Shown here: one piece after another, positions 21,654-32,742 of the stretch
How positions within the stretch are numbered: position 1 is the stretch's first letter
How the letters are laid out: every line of letters starts with the position of its first letter
Assembly (NCBI GenBank): GCA_023052935.1
Contig: CM041298.1
Location: 496,001-560,000 of the forward strand
Direction of reading: 5' to 3'
DNA from: Piezodorus guildinii
Taxonomy: Eukaryota; Arthropoda; Insecta; Hemiptera; Pentatomidae
DNA: 64,000 nt
Notes under the pieces: model-generated
The model's input: only the letters and a program-made list of their open reading frames with translations
The model's database searches: none
Told to the model about the DNA's origin: nothing
Position numbers and translations under genes: made by a program

Positions 21654-22100
21654 AAACAATAAATAGTTGAAACTATTTAGTTGTTTCATTTAATGACCGC
21701 TACCCGGACTAATTCCTTCTAGTAATTCTCAACGGTCAACTAATTACACCCACAATAAATTAATACCATTTTTTTCTTTTAGTGCCATTTGATGGAGAGT
21801 TAAATTTTCGACAAAATGAAAAAAGAATCGTTATAATTGGTTAACAGCTGAGATATTGCGTTTTGAAATGAGCAGTAGTGACACAATATTATCGTTTGAA
21901 TTATTGCTTTTCATATTACTTAATTGTCTATAAACAGTTATACCCAATATTGTTATTTGGAAATAATAAACCATTGTGTAATAATTAGCAGCTTTTTCTT
22001 TTTTTGCCAAAAATCGCTATCATCGGACCCAGTAAGCGTTTGATGAAGCCGGATCCTCCGGATTACCGGATTCGTTTTTCCGAATTGCAATCTCTATATC

Positions 22101-22665
22101 TGATGTCCATATAGGTTTAGGTAAGTACATTAATAAGTAAGTATATCAAATTTTAATGATTTGTTGAATAGATGATTAAGTAGTTTAACTCGTTGATGCC
22201 CTAACCCTTAAATTAGGACAAATAGCTGGCAATAAAGAGTTAAAACTTTTTTTTTATTTCCTGAACGGACCTTTCTGAATATTTTTCTAACTTTTATATA
22301 CAAATTTTGAGCATAATTTTATTCCAAATATACCCAAATACCTGAGCGAACATGCAAACTCCAGGTAATCCAGTATATCCTCCCTCGACGATCCTTGTCA
22401 AGAGGACCATCAAGAAGTGACAGGACCCTAAATCAAGGGAGCGTCTTCCTATTGTCCAGGTTCCAACCTACCTACCAGTTCCGCTGAACGTGAAGGTAAC
22501 TTGTAAATTTTATTATATATATATATATTTACTGCACTACCAGACCCAATGGCTTCCAAATATCGAAAGATCTGAGTTTGTAAAATTTTATTTTTTTTTA
22601 TTTGCCATAAATGTTTTGACGAAATTGATGTTTGCCATAAATAAATAATTTGCAAATAAATAAAA
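22101..22665. other. Unassigned sequence
   Basis: No gene or element recognised. A short (TA)n tract is near 22516. Confidence 0.35.
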
Positions 22666-22930
22666 TCTGGTGCAGGTAACACACGAGTTTCCTCGGATGT
22701 TAAAATCAATTTAAAATCTATTACATAAGCTTAAAGTTTAAAAAAGTTTTAGGTTAAATTAATTAAACAATTAAGTGTATTCAGTTTCGTTAGAAACATA
22801 TGATTTAAATTAAATAATATAACTATATATAATATAATAGATAGTAAAATAGGTGAGTAATAAGTCTATGCCCTATTCGTCGCTTTATATTAAGTTTTAC
22901 ATCATTGTGTGCTATAAGATAATATTTTTT
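22666..22930 (+). mobile_element. Family D element, 5' part
   Basis: Starts TCTGGTGCAGGTAACACACG and runs through the ATAATCAG-type core to about 22926, where a minus-strand D copy begins. The two form a head-to-head junction. Confidence 0.75.
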
Positions 22931-23747
22931 ACTTTCACTTACTATATATAGTAAGGGGAAGTATTGCGATCGTGAAATTTTTCGATGTGTGTGTGGTAAC
23001 TCCCGGGCGGAAACGGTAAGTCCTATGAAACTGAAATTTCATATTTAAGACAAATATACGCCCGATACGTGACAAAACTTTTTTCATCAAAATGAGCCTA
23101 CCAGAAGAGGCACTTTATACCATGCATTTTGCACCTTTTTTCAATTTTCTCGAAAACGGTTCCGACGATTTTGATTAAACTCGCTATATCGATGTAAAAA
23201 TTAATGGGCTTTAATATCATGTAGGTTTTATTTGGATAAAAATGGTCTGACAGGGCTTAAATGCAGATATTTTAAATTGTCTTCCCCTAAAGTACCTTTA
23301 ATTTTGTAGATTCAATAATAATAACTAGATTATCTTGTTAACGCTGATGAAAAACCGGTAAATATAAAAATTGAATAAATTCGATACCCAACTAAAGGAG
23401 AAAACAGAAAAAAATATTTTTTTAATGCAATTTTTCGTTTTTGAACATAAGAGCAATAAGATACATGTATGATATACCGTTGGAAAGCTAAACATTTTAG
23501 AAAAAATATCATCTCATTCACAAGATTTTAAAAGTTAATCGAGAGTGATGAAATGAACATAAAACTAACTGATTATTTTAGATAATAATATAATAGATTT
23601 TTTTAATGAAACACATGTTTTTATAGAAATTTAATTTAATTAATTCCTTAACAGTTTCACGTATTTTTATCTTTAACTGTATTTGAAAATTCTTTCATGG
23701 ATTTTAAAAATGGTGGTAAGTGAAAGTCGTGTGTTGCCCGCACCAGA
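22931..23747 (-). mobile_element. Family D element, near full length
   Basis: ACTTTCACTTACTATATATA on the + strand marks its 3' end and CCCGCACCAGA (ending 23747) its 5' end. The (GT)n block is short (about 22985-22993), and the segment between hairpin and microsatellite is deleted. Confidence 0.87.
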
Positions 23748-24049
23748 TTTTTCATAAAACAATAGAAATAGAAAATTACTAAAGGGAATACACATTACCA
23801 AAAATAATAACAGAACAATAAATTTCAAAACAGATACAAAAAAAACCTAGGAACACATTATATAGATATTATCAATAAAGAAAATTTATAAAATAAATAT
23901 AAAAATAGTCCAAAACTTCAATTAGAATATATAATTAATAGAAATAAAAATAAATATTGGGCACAGGGATTACATAGGAATAATAGAAGAATATACCATG
24001 GTACAAAGTGTAAAATTATCTTTTATTATAAGATTATATGTTGAAAAAA
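23748..24049. other. AT-rich, unassigned
   Basis: Strongly A-biased sequence, no motif. Confidence 0.4.
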
Positions 24050-24388
24050 TCTGGTGCGGGTAACACAAGACTTTCACTTACCTCCGTTTTTAGAATCGAT
24101 TAAAGAATTTTCAAATACAGTAAGAGATAAAAATGAGTGAAACCATTAAAGAAATAATTAAATGTAATTTCTGTAGAAACATGTGTTTTATTAAAAAATC
24201 TATTATATTTTTATCTAAAATAATCAGTTAGTTTTATCTTCTATTCATCACTCTCTATTAACTTTTAAAAGCATTTTAAGTATGAGATAATATTTTTTCT
24301 AAAATCTTTAGCTTTCCAACGGTATATCATACATGTATATTACTGCTCTTATGTTCAAAAACAAAAAATTGCATAAAAAAAATATTTT
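24050..24388 (+). mobile_element. Family D element, 5' third
   Basis: TCTGGTGCGGGTAACACAAG through AACAAAAAATTGCAT. It is cut by a Penelope-type arm. A matching 3' domain appears at about 24640-24790, with unrelated or decayed sequence between. Confidence 0.8.
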
Positions 24389-24515
24389 AGTGGAAGGAAT
24401 TAGTCCGAGTGGCGGTCATTAAATGAAACCATTAAATAGTTTCAACTATTTATTGTTTGCCAACGTTTCGACCCCTTTGTGGGTCATCATCAGGGCGCAT
24501 GGTGGGAGAATGGAA
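24385..24515 (-). mobile_element. Solo Penelope-type arm with hammerhead-like motif
   Basis: GTGGAAGGAATTAGTCCGAG, then the same arm as in the 21.4-kb palindrome, ending CGCATGGTGGGAGAATGGAA. The core on the minus strand at 24459-24496 is GCC CTGATGA T GACCC ... GGGTC GAAACGTT GGC. Only one arm is present. Confidence 0.75.
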
Positions 24516-24639
24516 TTGTTTAAATGTGCAAAATGCTTAGAATAAACTGACATTTGTAGGAAGTTGCTGTAATTATCAAGGTTTTTTTTTTAATATGAAA
24601 TCTCATTTCCGCATGAGTTATCAAGTTTGATGAAATTTT

Positions 24640-24790
24640 AACACCCTCATACATACCATTTTACGAAACTTAGTTATTTGGACCTAGGGGAACCCTAAAC
24701 TTTGTATTTTCGTTGAAAACTGAACAATTCCTAACATTTTACGACCGCAATACTTTTCTATACAATATATTTCATATATAGGTAAAAGAA
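24640..24790 (+). mobile_element. Family D 3' end fragment
   Basis: ACGAAACTTAGTTATTTGGAC, then ACGACCGCAATACTTTTC and the palindromic end ATATATTTCATATATAGGTA. Confidence 0.7.
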
Positions 24791-25104
24791 TATTAAAATA
24801 TTTCTTATTATAATTCTCTTTGAAAAAATTTTTTTTTTTCTCACTAGCAATAAACCCAGTTCCAGTTGACAGGGCACTCGAAGGAAACACCTGGAAAGTT
24901 GATTTACAGTTGCTACCTCCAAAGGCGGCCTACAATAGGAAGATGTTCCTCGCTTGAACGGTTTATTGTCACACCTAAACCTCTATCCTTCATTTTAGGG
25001 TGGTAATCTCTACCGAGCGCAGGTCTGTCAAAGGTAGGCTCTTCAGGATGCTACAGGTTCGCAATAAATACCTAAAGGCTACATTTCCAAGGCTTTTTCA
25101 TAAA
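24791..25104. repeat. Low-copy repeat related to 17150-17280
   Basis: TACAATAGGAAGATGTTCCT, GGTTTATTGTCAC and TTCAGGATGCTACAGGTTCG echo the 17.15-kb region. No coding frame. Function unknown. Confidence 0.4.
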
Positions 25105-25142
25105 TTTGAGGTAAGTGAAAGTCGTGTGTTGGCCGCACCAGA
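25105..25142 (-). mobile_element. Family D 5' terminus, abutting another copy
   Basis: GGTAAGTGAAAGTCGTGTGT then TGGCCGCACCAGA is a D 5' end. Six T residues later the next D copy begins in the same orientation, giving a head-to-tail junction. Confidence 0.8.
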
Positions 25143-25148
25143 TTTTTT

Positions 25149-26027
25149 ACTTTCACTTACCTATATATGAAATATGTAGTAAGGGAAAGTATTGCGATCG
25201 TGAAAATTTTCGAATTCCAGTTTTTAACGGAAATACACGTTTTAGATATATTCAAGTCCCGTAAAAAGATCTGTGTGTGTGTGTGTGGTAACTCCCGGGC
25301 TAAAACGAAAAGTCCTATGAAACTGAAATTTCATATTTAAGACAACTATACGCCCGAGATGTCACAGAAACTTGTTCATCAGCTAACCAGAAAAACCACT
25401 TTATACCATGCATTTTTCATTTTTTTAGCGATTTTCTCAAAAACAGCTCTAACGATTTTGATTAAACTCTGTATATCGATGTAAAATTTGATGGGCTTTA
25501 ATATGTTGTATGTTTCATTCTGATTAAAATAGTCTGACATGGCTTAAATGCCAAACTTTTAAATTTTCTTTCTTTAAAGTACCTTTAATTTTGTAGATTT
25601 CATAAAATTTGGAATGTCTTCTTATTAGCATAGATAAATAACGGCTAAATATGCAAGTTAAGGGAATTTGATAAACAACTAAAGGAAAAAAGTACAAACA
25701 TATTTTTTTATGCGATTTTGGATTTTTAACATAAAAACAGAAATATAGATGTGTAATATACCGTTGGAAAGCTAAAGATTTTAGAAAAAAATACTATTAT
25801 ATATACGAAATTCTAAAAGTTAACGGAGGGAGATGAAAAGCTAATAAAAAAAAAATTATTGTCGTAAATAATAATATAATAGGTTATTTAATAAAACTCA
25901 TGTTTCTTTTTAAACTTTATTTAATTATTTCTTTAACAATTTTTTGTATTCCCTAAATGTATTAAAAACTTCTAAAATTGATTTTGACAACGGAGGTAAG
26001 CAAAAGTCGTGAGTTGCGCTCAACAGA
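25149..26027 (-). mobile_element. Family D element, near full length
   Basis: 3' hairpin (TATATATGAAATATGTAGTA), (GT)n at about 25272-25286, full core, and 5' end at TGCGCTCAACAGA. This is one of the more diverged copies. Confidence 0.87.
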
Positions 26028-27115
26028 TTTTTTTATACTTCAAATAAACTATTTAAAATACATTTTAATTTAGTTTCCATGGGAATACAACTTTATTTTA
26101 CAGTGAAACATCTGTTTTCATGAAATAATTTAAAAGTTAAAATAATTAATAACAATACTAATATATAGATTCACGACAACTTATTTTAATAACTTAGATA
26201 CAATTCGGTACGTAATATTAATTTTAAAATCTTGTCTACCGAATGAAAGATTTTAACTCTACGACGGTTTCAAGATTGACTTATTATAAGCTCCCTCTAT
26301 ACCTACAACATAAGTGAGTGTCAAAAGTATTCGGAATTCGTATTTCTTTTCGTTTAATTATTATATTTCACAACTATTAATTTGTATAATTCTTTTTTAC
26401 TCCCAAATCTTCAAAAGAGACTCCCATACTAAAATACATGGTTCTTATGAAAAGATTATGGTTCGGAGGAAACCAAATACAGAATTTAGTATGCCATAGT
26501 AAAACACCTTGAGCGGTCAGTGATATTTACGTGCGTTTTTCTTTGAAAAAGTTTGATAACATTGGATTCATGGACAGAATTATTGATAGGTTTGTGTATT
26601 TTTTAAGTATGAAAAGCCAGAATTAAAAGTAGAAGAAAAATTAGGAATAAATCAAATTATTAACATACGCGCGACCATGACTCTGGACATATATACGTTA
26701 TGTATTCAGATTTAGTTGCTCAATCAAGTCCAACATCTTTTCGTTAACATTGTTTTAATAAAAAAAAAAAATAAATAAAAAATAATAGTCTGATTACTAC
26801 TTAGGTCGGAAAAAAAAATTAACATGTTCGTTTTAAAAACAATTATTAACATTAAAACGCATTCATGAAATGGGTTAAATTATTTTATAAATACTGATAC
26901 TGCTTATACTTTATTTAAATTAAATTTATCCATTTAAATGAATGCATTTTCTTCTGAGTTGATGTTTTCACATGTGTCTTCACTCACTCTATAATTTTGT
27001 GTTGTGCCATTGGTATTAATAAATTGCAAATTCAAATGCATTTCTATGCTGGATTGAGTCGGTTTTGGTCAAAATCGGTTTGCTAGTAGATGTAATTGAG
27101 AAATTGTGAAAATGA
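26028..27115. other. AT-rich, gene-free
   Basis: More than 1 kb of AT-rich DNA. No domain in the short frames (for example 61 codons at 26314-26499), no repeat match in the window. Confidence 0.4.
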
Positions 27116-27179
27116 AAAAAAAAAAAAAAAAAAAAAACAATTGCCAAAAACGTGAATAATTGGCTTTGAAACTAATCGC

Positions 27180-27258
<79 letters not shown>

Positions 27259-27295
27259 TTATTTATTTATTATATATATATATTTTTTTTTTTAT
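27116..27295. repeat. A-run and (AT)n microsatellite
   Basis: Poly-A at about 27116-27137, uninterrupted (AT)n from about 27183 to 27255, then (ATTT)n and a T-run. Confidence 0.95.
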
Positions 27296-27365
27296 TGCTT
27301 ATTATATATCAATTGTTGTAACATAATGATGTATTGTAAGATATAGCTAATAATAAATAAAAGAA

Positions 27366-27848
27366 TCTGGTGCGGGCAACACACGACTTTCACTTACCTC
27401 TGTTTTTAAAATCGATTAAAGAATTTTCAAATACAGTTGGAGATGAAAGTGAGTGAAACTAATAAGAATTAATTAAATTGAATTTCTATAGAATTATATG
27501 TTTTATAAAAAAAATCTATTATATTGTTATCTAAAACAATCAATTGGTTTTATCGGTTTTCACCACTCTTTATTAACTTTTACAATTTCGTGTATAAGAT
27601 AAATTTTTTTTCTAAAATATTTAGCTTTCCAACGGTATATCATACATGTATATTACTGTTCTTATGTTCAAAAACAAAATATTGCATTAAAAAATATTTT
27701 TGCAGTTTTCTCCTTCAGTTGGATATACAATTCGTTCAACTTTTATATATACCTGTTTTTTATCATTGATAACGAGATAAATCGTTTTTTTTTTTTTTTT
27801 TTTTTTTTATAGAATATACAAAATCAAAGGTACTTTAGAGGAAGAAAA
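27366..27848 (+). mobile_element. Family D element, 5' half
   Basis: TCTGGTGCGGGCAACACACG to GGTACTTTAGAGGAAGAAAA. It pairs as an inverted repeat with 27990-28502 across a 141-bp unrelated spacer. Confidence 0.82.
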
Positions 27849-27989
27849 GGCGATGAGCTAGGAGTGTAGCGGCTTCCTGATAGTTATTGATAGGAGATGT
27901 TGACAGTACGAGATAGCAGCTACACTCCGTTAGATAGGACCCAAAAACCCCACCTTTGATAGCCATAGTCTTGGTTGAAATCGCTCTGA
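27849..27989. other. 141-bp unique spacer with internal inverted repeat
   Basis: It contains GGAGTGTAGC (27861-27870) and its exact reverse complement GCTACACTCC (27919-27928). It lies at the centre of an inverted D pair. Its GC content is higher than that of the flanks. Confidence 0.45.
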
Positions 27990-28502
27990 TATTCGGATTA
28001 AAATGGTGTGGACAGGGCTTAAATGCCGATATTTTAAATTATCTTCCTCTAAAGTACCTTTAATTTTGTAGATTCAATAAAAGTAACTATATTATCTTGT
28101 TAACACTGATGAAAAAAAGGTAAATATATAAATTGAATAAATTCGATAACTAAAAGAGAAAACTGAAAAAATATTTTTTAATGCAATTTTTCGTTTTTGA
28201 AGATAAGAGCAGTAATATACATGTATGATATACCGTTGGAAATCTAAAGATTTTAGAAAACATATTATCTCATACACAAGCTTTTAAAAAATAATAGAGA
28301 GTGATGAAATGAACATAAAACTAACTGATTATTTTAGATAATAATATAATAGATTTTTTAATGAAACACGTCTTTCTATAGAAATTCAAATTAAATAATT
28401 CTTTAATGGTTTCACGTATTTTTATCTCTAAATGTTTTTGAAAATTCTTTCATTGATTTTAAAAATGGAGGTAAGTGAAAGTCGTGATTTGCCCGCACCA
28501 GA
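27990..28502 (-). mobile_element. Family D element, 5' half (inverted partner)
   Basis: Core to 5' end CCCGCACCAGA. The 5' end is fused directly to a truncated SINE C at 28503. Confidence 0.82.
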
Positions 28503-28710
28503 TTTTTAATGAGAGTAAAAAATCCTTAGTTATGCAGTTCTTCGTTGGAGACGTTAAAAGGTGGTCCCGAGCCTGTGCGATGTCAGGTACTCGTTAAAGA
28601 TCCCTATCCTAATAAAACTTGGATATGCAAAATTTAGGACTCCCACTGTAGCATCGTCCGATTAGCCACAGCAGCATAAAGTGACGGTAAATTAATATAC
28701 AATTTTTTTT
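28503..28710 (+). repeat. SINE C copy lacking its tRNA head
   Basis: Starts within TTTTTAATGAGAGTAAAAAA and keeps GGTGGTCCCGAGCCTGTGCG, TAAAGATCCCTATCC and GTGACGGTAAATTAATATAC. The head is replaced by the D terminus. Confidence 0.82.
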
Positions 28711-28729
28711 TTTTTTTTTTCACTTATCA

Positions 28730-29412
28730 TTTTATTTACACCTGTAAAAAATATTACAATAAGCAAATGTGCTAAAATTTAATATACAAATAAATTTAGA
28801 GATAAAAAAAAAACGATTAGTGAGTTTAGATAGAAACATATGTTTTATTAAATAATCTATTATATTATTATGTGCAACACTCAGTTAGTTATATAGACTT
28901 TCCGTCCCTCTCCAAGACCTTTAACAGCTTTTCGTATAATATTTTTTTCTATAACCTTTCCAAAGATATATTATACGTCTATATTACTGTTCTTGTTATA
29001 AAAACAAAACAAAAATCTCATAACATAATATTTTCGCTCTTTTCTTGTTTAGTTAGTTATCAAATCCGTTCAACTTATATATTTAGTTCATTATCAATGC
29101 AAACAATACGATATGGTTAATTTTCAGGAATTTATAGAATTAAAGAAACATTAAACGAAGAAATTTGAAAATATCGGCATTTAAGTCCTGCCAGACTATT
29201 CCAAACGGAATGAAATATACTTGATATTAAAACCCATTAAATATTACATCGATTTAGCGAGTTTAATCAAAATAGTTATTGCCGTTTTTGTGAAAATCCT
29301 AAAAAAGTGCAAAATCCTCTTTATAAAGTGGATGTTCTACTTGACTGATTTTGATGAAAAAGTTTCGGTTTCGTACGATTTCCGTTTTCGTGCTAAACTT
29401 ACCACACAGAGA
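28730..29412 (+). mobile_element. Family D element, diverged
   Basis: Core features include GAAACATATGTTTTATTAAA, GACTATTCCAAACGG, ATCGATTTAGCGAGTTTAATC and a final CTTACCACACAGAGACC. Both termini are degraded. Confidence 0.7.
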
Positions 29413-29561
29413 CCTTCCTTCAGTTAGTTATCAAATACGTTCAACATATGTATTTAGCCGTTCTTAATCAATGCTAAAAACATGATAAGGTTATTCTTTT
29501 GGAAACTAAAAAATTCTTTGGCTAATATCAGAATAAAGTGACGTTAAATGGATAAACAATA

Positions 29562-29700
29562 TTGACAACAAACTATATTGAGGATGTGAAGTGGACTCTC
29601 GAAATTATCGTTGGTAGAATAATTGGGATTCAGTTGTTTAAGAATATTTTACTTTTGCCGACGTTTCGGTACAATGAAACTATATATCTTAATTTTATAT
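29562..29700 (-). mobile_element. Penelope-type arm fragment
   Basis: GAGGATGT ... GGTAGAATAATTGGGATTCA, then TTTTGCCGACGTTTCGG parallels the left arm at 55632-55720. The hammerhead core is cut after GTTTCGGTAC, so only its 3' half remains. Confidence 0.55.
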
Positions 29701-29707
29701 TTACCTT

Positions 29708-30235
29708 TTGGAATCCTCACACAAGACTGAAACGACAAGAAACTGCTAAAAGATATCGATTACTACAACACTTACTAGACATATGCCCAAAACATCCACT
29801 ATATTACTAAAAACTCATTTAATTACATTAATATTTTCAGACCTATTGGAGCTTTACTAAACCATCTAATTGTTCAGAAAATCCTGAATGCTCCTTATTT
29901 TGTCACAAATAAACTCCTCCATAATGACCTAAACATCCTATTTGTTGCAGACATAGCCCGTGATAGATACTCCTCTTTTCATTCTAAACTCCCTGCATAT
30001 AGAAACCCACTAGTCCGTAATTTATCTTCCTTAGATATCCCTGATAACCCTCCGAGGCGACTGAAAAGAAGGTGGCCTCGGGACCTACTGCCTTAAAATA
30101 GTGAAGTACTACCATTGGGTAGTTCTTTCTCAAGACATTTTCATGACTTTTTTTTTTTTTTTTCTCATTCTACATATTTACTTATTGTGTTTTTTAATAA
30201 TGTTGTAAATTACTATAAATAAATAAATAAAAAAA
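29708..30235 (+). pseudogene. Jockey-type LINE 3' fragment with short target duplication
   Basis: Same family as 60889-62155: WNPHTRLKRQETAKRYRLLQHLLD, a broken middle, then LNAPYFVTN, DIARDRYSSFHSKLPA, RRLKRRWPRDLL, and a 3' end AATTACTATAAATAAATAAA. TTACCTT occurs at 29701-29707 and again at 30236-30242, a plausible 7-bp target duplication. Multiple stops. Confidence 0.82.
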
Positions 30236-30269
30236 TTACCTTCATCATGGTTTGACGTTCTCACTGGAC

Positions 30270-30700
30270 TTGCAAAATCCTTTTTGTTCAAGTCAAAAAT
30301 CGCCGATCGGTTCGCTTCCAAGTTAAATCCACTGAGAGAGATCCTGGACACATCGGAACATAGAGATAGCCCGGATTATCGGCACAGAGTCCACTCCGCC
30401 CGCACCCCCAGAGGACTATGGCGCAGGTGAGTGGACTGGAGGGGATCAGGTGGGAACGAGGTGGGGGGAGGTGGTGGGGTCAGCATTTTGGCAAGGGCTG
30501 TAGTTATCCAAGACATCCTGGAGCCAGAGGTACCTCCCCACTGGCCCTCTTGGAACAGGTTTTGTGAGAGCTCTTATAGATCGCGGCCCGACTCACAGAC
30601 TGCGAGGCGGCATTGGATTCAATTCTCTCTCATCTCGTCTCCAGCCTGGGATCTCGTTTATTTTGCAGTGTCTTTTCGGATATTTCAAAAGGTAAGCACT
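30270..30700 (+). promoter_or_regulatory. GC-rich unique island, candidate 5' non-coding exon or promoter
   Basis: This is the only long GC-rich, non-repeat block between 17 kb and dpp. It contains two good splice-donor matches, CAG|GTGAGT (exon end 30426) and AAAAG|GTAAGC (exon end 30691). It also holds acceptor-like ends after pyrimidine tracts (CTCATCTCGTCTCCAG near 30640 and CTCGTTTATTTTGCAG near 30667). The frame at 30431-30721 has no recognisable domain. A 5' UTR exon of dpp, 9.5 kb upstream, is inference; RNA evidence would decide. Confidence 0.35.
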
Positions 30701-30719
30701 TCTGTCATATATCTAGTAT

Positions 30720-32640
30720 AAGTCTGTGCGTTTTATTTAGAAGTTCAGTATCACCTAAAAGTGTTTTAGTTCGTTGAAAACGTGTTATTTCCCCAATGAT
30801 GGAATATTTTGCGTTCATGTATACATTTATAATATACTGTCGGAAAGCATAAGATTTTAGAATAAATATTATCTAATACACGGAATTCAAGAAAGTCTGT
30901 GCGTTTGACATTTTAGTTCGGTACAACCAAAAGGGCCTCAGCTCGTTGAAAACTTGAAGATTTTTCATTTCTTAAATAAAAATATGGTCGACGTATTCAG
31001 CATCTGTTATCATCTAACATTTATGGATTTTTTAATCGATTTCTTTTATAATAAACGAAAAAGTGATGGTCAAATAACTATATATGTATTTCTTAAAGAT
31101 TATAAAAAATTATTGTTACTTTCCCAAATGGTTAGCGTTTTCCACTGCGACAAGAAAAAATTATTTTTTGTTTTTGCATTCCTGGCAAAAAATAAAATGT
31201 GGTTGATAGATTTTTGAATAAATCAAATAACAAATTCGGTATACAAGTATATTTCCTAATATGATAGGTATAAATAATCGAGAGACAGTCTATTTTTTTT
31301 TTATTTATTTTTTTTTTTTTATATTTTGCAGGTTTCGGCTCAAACTTGTAAGCCGACATTGAAAATTTTCATGAATAATAGTGGGCTTACAGCTTCCGTT
31401 ATCAAACACTAGAGCCGATTTTTTTAAAAATCTTTATATATAACCGAATTATCGTCGACGTATGTAGAATCTATTATAATCTCCCTACATGGATTTTTAA
31501 ATAAATTTAAATCTTAGTCCTTCATTTAAATGTAAGCGAAGTCTGTTCGTTTTCTATTTTAATTTACTACAATCCAATAGTGGTTTAATTAAAAAAAACA
31601 ACTCTTTATTCTCCCTGATGATGAAATATTTTTTTATTAATATCATTAAAAACACATTTTGACGTATATATCATCCGTTATCATCAAACATTTAGGGACT
31701 TTTTAATGGATTATAAAAAAAAAAAAAAACACAAAAATATTTTGCTTTCTTAATAACGAAAATAAAAAAAACTTTTTCACGTATCATATAACTACACGGG
31801 AATTATGTTCAACGTATACAGCATCTGTTATGATCAACCATTTAGGTTTTTATAATAAATTGAAAGATAAATATTATATATTTATATGTAATCAGTTGTA
31901 GGGGGAATCTTATAAATACATTGAGTTTAAATGAGAACACAAAAACCTGTAATACTCGCATTGCGTTTACATACATATGTTATAGTGGGCGTGTACCTTC
32001 TCTTATCATAGGAATTTCATTTAATTTTCGGATGTCCAATTCCAAAAGACATCGTCGACATTGTTTTTTTAGTCTTTATAATTATGTTCGACGTATGTAC
32101 TATAGATCTGTTATAATCTTCCTTACAAGAATTTTTTAATCAATTAATTTATCGTGTTATTAAAATATTAGTCCTTCATTCAAATGTAAGGAAAGTCTGT
32201 GCGTTTTATTTAAGTTCAGTACAACCCAAAAAGGCCTTAGTTCGTTGAAAACTTTAAGATTTTGCGTTTTCCATAACAATTAAAATCTTATTATTGCTAT
32301 CCTCTTAAGAAAAAAACAATTATGGTCGACGTATTCAGCATCTTTTATCATCTAACATTTATGGATTTTTTTAAAATCGATTTCTTTTATAATTAACGAA
32401 CAAGTAATAGTAAAATCTTTATATGTGTATTTCTTAAAGTTTAATAAAAAAAATTGTTACTTTCCCCAATGATCAGCGTTGTACACAGCAACAAAACAAA
32501 ATCTTTTTTTTTTTTTTTTTTTCATTTCTGGCAAAAAATAAAATGTGGTTGATTGATTTTTGAATAAATCAAATAAAAAATGCGGTATATATTTCCAACA
32601 TGGTAAGTATAAATAATGGGGAGACAGTAGTTTATTATGA
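30720..32640. repeat. Diverged tandem array, units of several hundred bp
   Basis: Two phrases recur in order several times: AAAGTCTGTGCGTTTTATTT followed by TTCAGTACAACC (near 30720, 30895, 31540, 32195) and GTCGACGTATTCAGCATCT followed by TTATCATCTAACATTTATGG (near 30985, 31455, 31660, 31808, 32080, 32327). 30893-31250 and 32190-32600 align almost end to end. A decayed Penelope-type arm (GGTTTCGGCTCAAACTTG, 31331) sits inside. No coding content. Confidence 0.65.
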
Positions 32641-32653
32641 ATATTTTAATTTT

Positions 32654-32693
32654 GCCGACGTTTCGGCTCAAACTTGTGAGCCATCATCAGGGC
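32654..32693 (-). ncRNA. Hammerhead-ribozyme-like motif
   Basis: Minus strand: GCC CTGATGA T GGCTCA-loop-TGAGCC GAAACGTC GGC, with a 6-bp stem II. Flanking ATTTTAATTTTGCCGACG matches the 55.7-kb copy. Confidence 0.65.
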
Positions 32694-32742
32694 ATTACTG
32701 AGCCATGTCAAGCATTATTTTAATTTTTTTTTTTTTTTTTTT

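Larger units (their letters stand above)
21440..21753. mobile_element. Palindromic Penelope-type insertion with two hammerhead-like motifs
   Basis: Left arm 21441-21551 and right arm 21610-21720 are near-perfect inverse copies, meeting at a spacer of about 55 bp. Each arm carries TTAAATGA, ATAGTTTCAACTATTT and a hammerhead-like core. One side has an extra 33 bp (AATTCTCAACGGTCAACTAA). The insertion is flanked by an exact 14-bp duplication, AATAAATTAATACC (21426-21439 and 21754-21767), so the whole palindrome inserted as a unit into the family E repeat. Confidence 0.88.
20560..22100 (-). mobile_element. Family E repeat, longest copy (1.5 kb, with insertion)
   Basis: The minus strand starts at ATTGCAATTCGGAAAAACG (near 22090) and extends to GAGCTACGTTACTGCTCG-like sequence at 20560. 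It shares both ends with 5993-6455 and its middle with 58975-59830. A palindromic hammerhead-bearing insertion (21440-21753) splits it. No transposase domain was recognised, so the class is uncertain; hAT-like ends are suggested only by sequence style. Confidence 0.6.
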
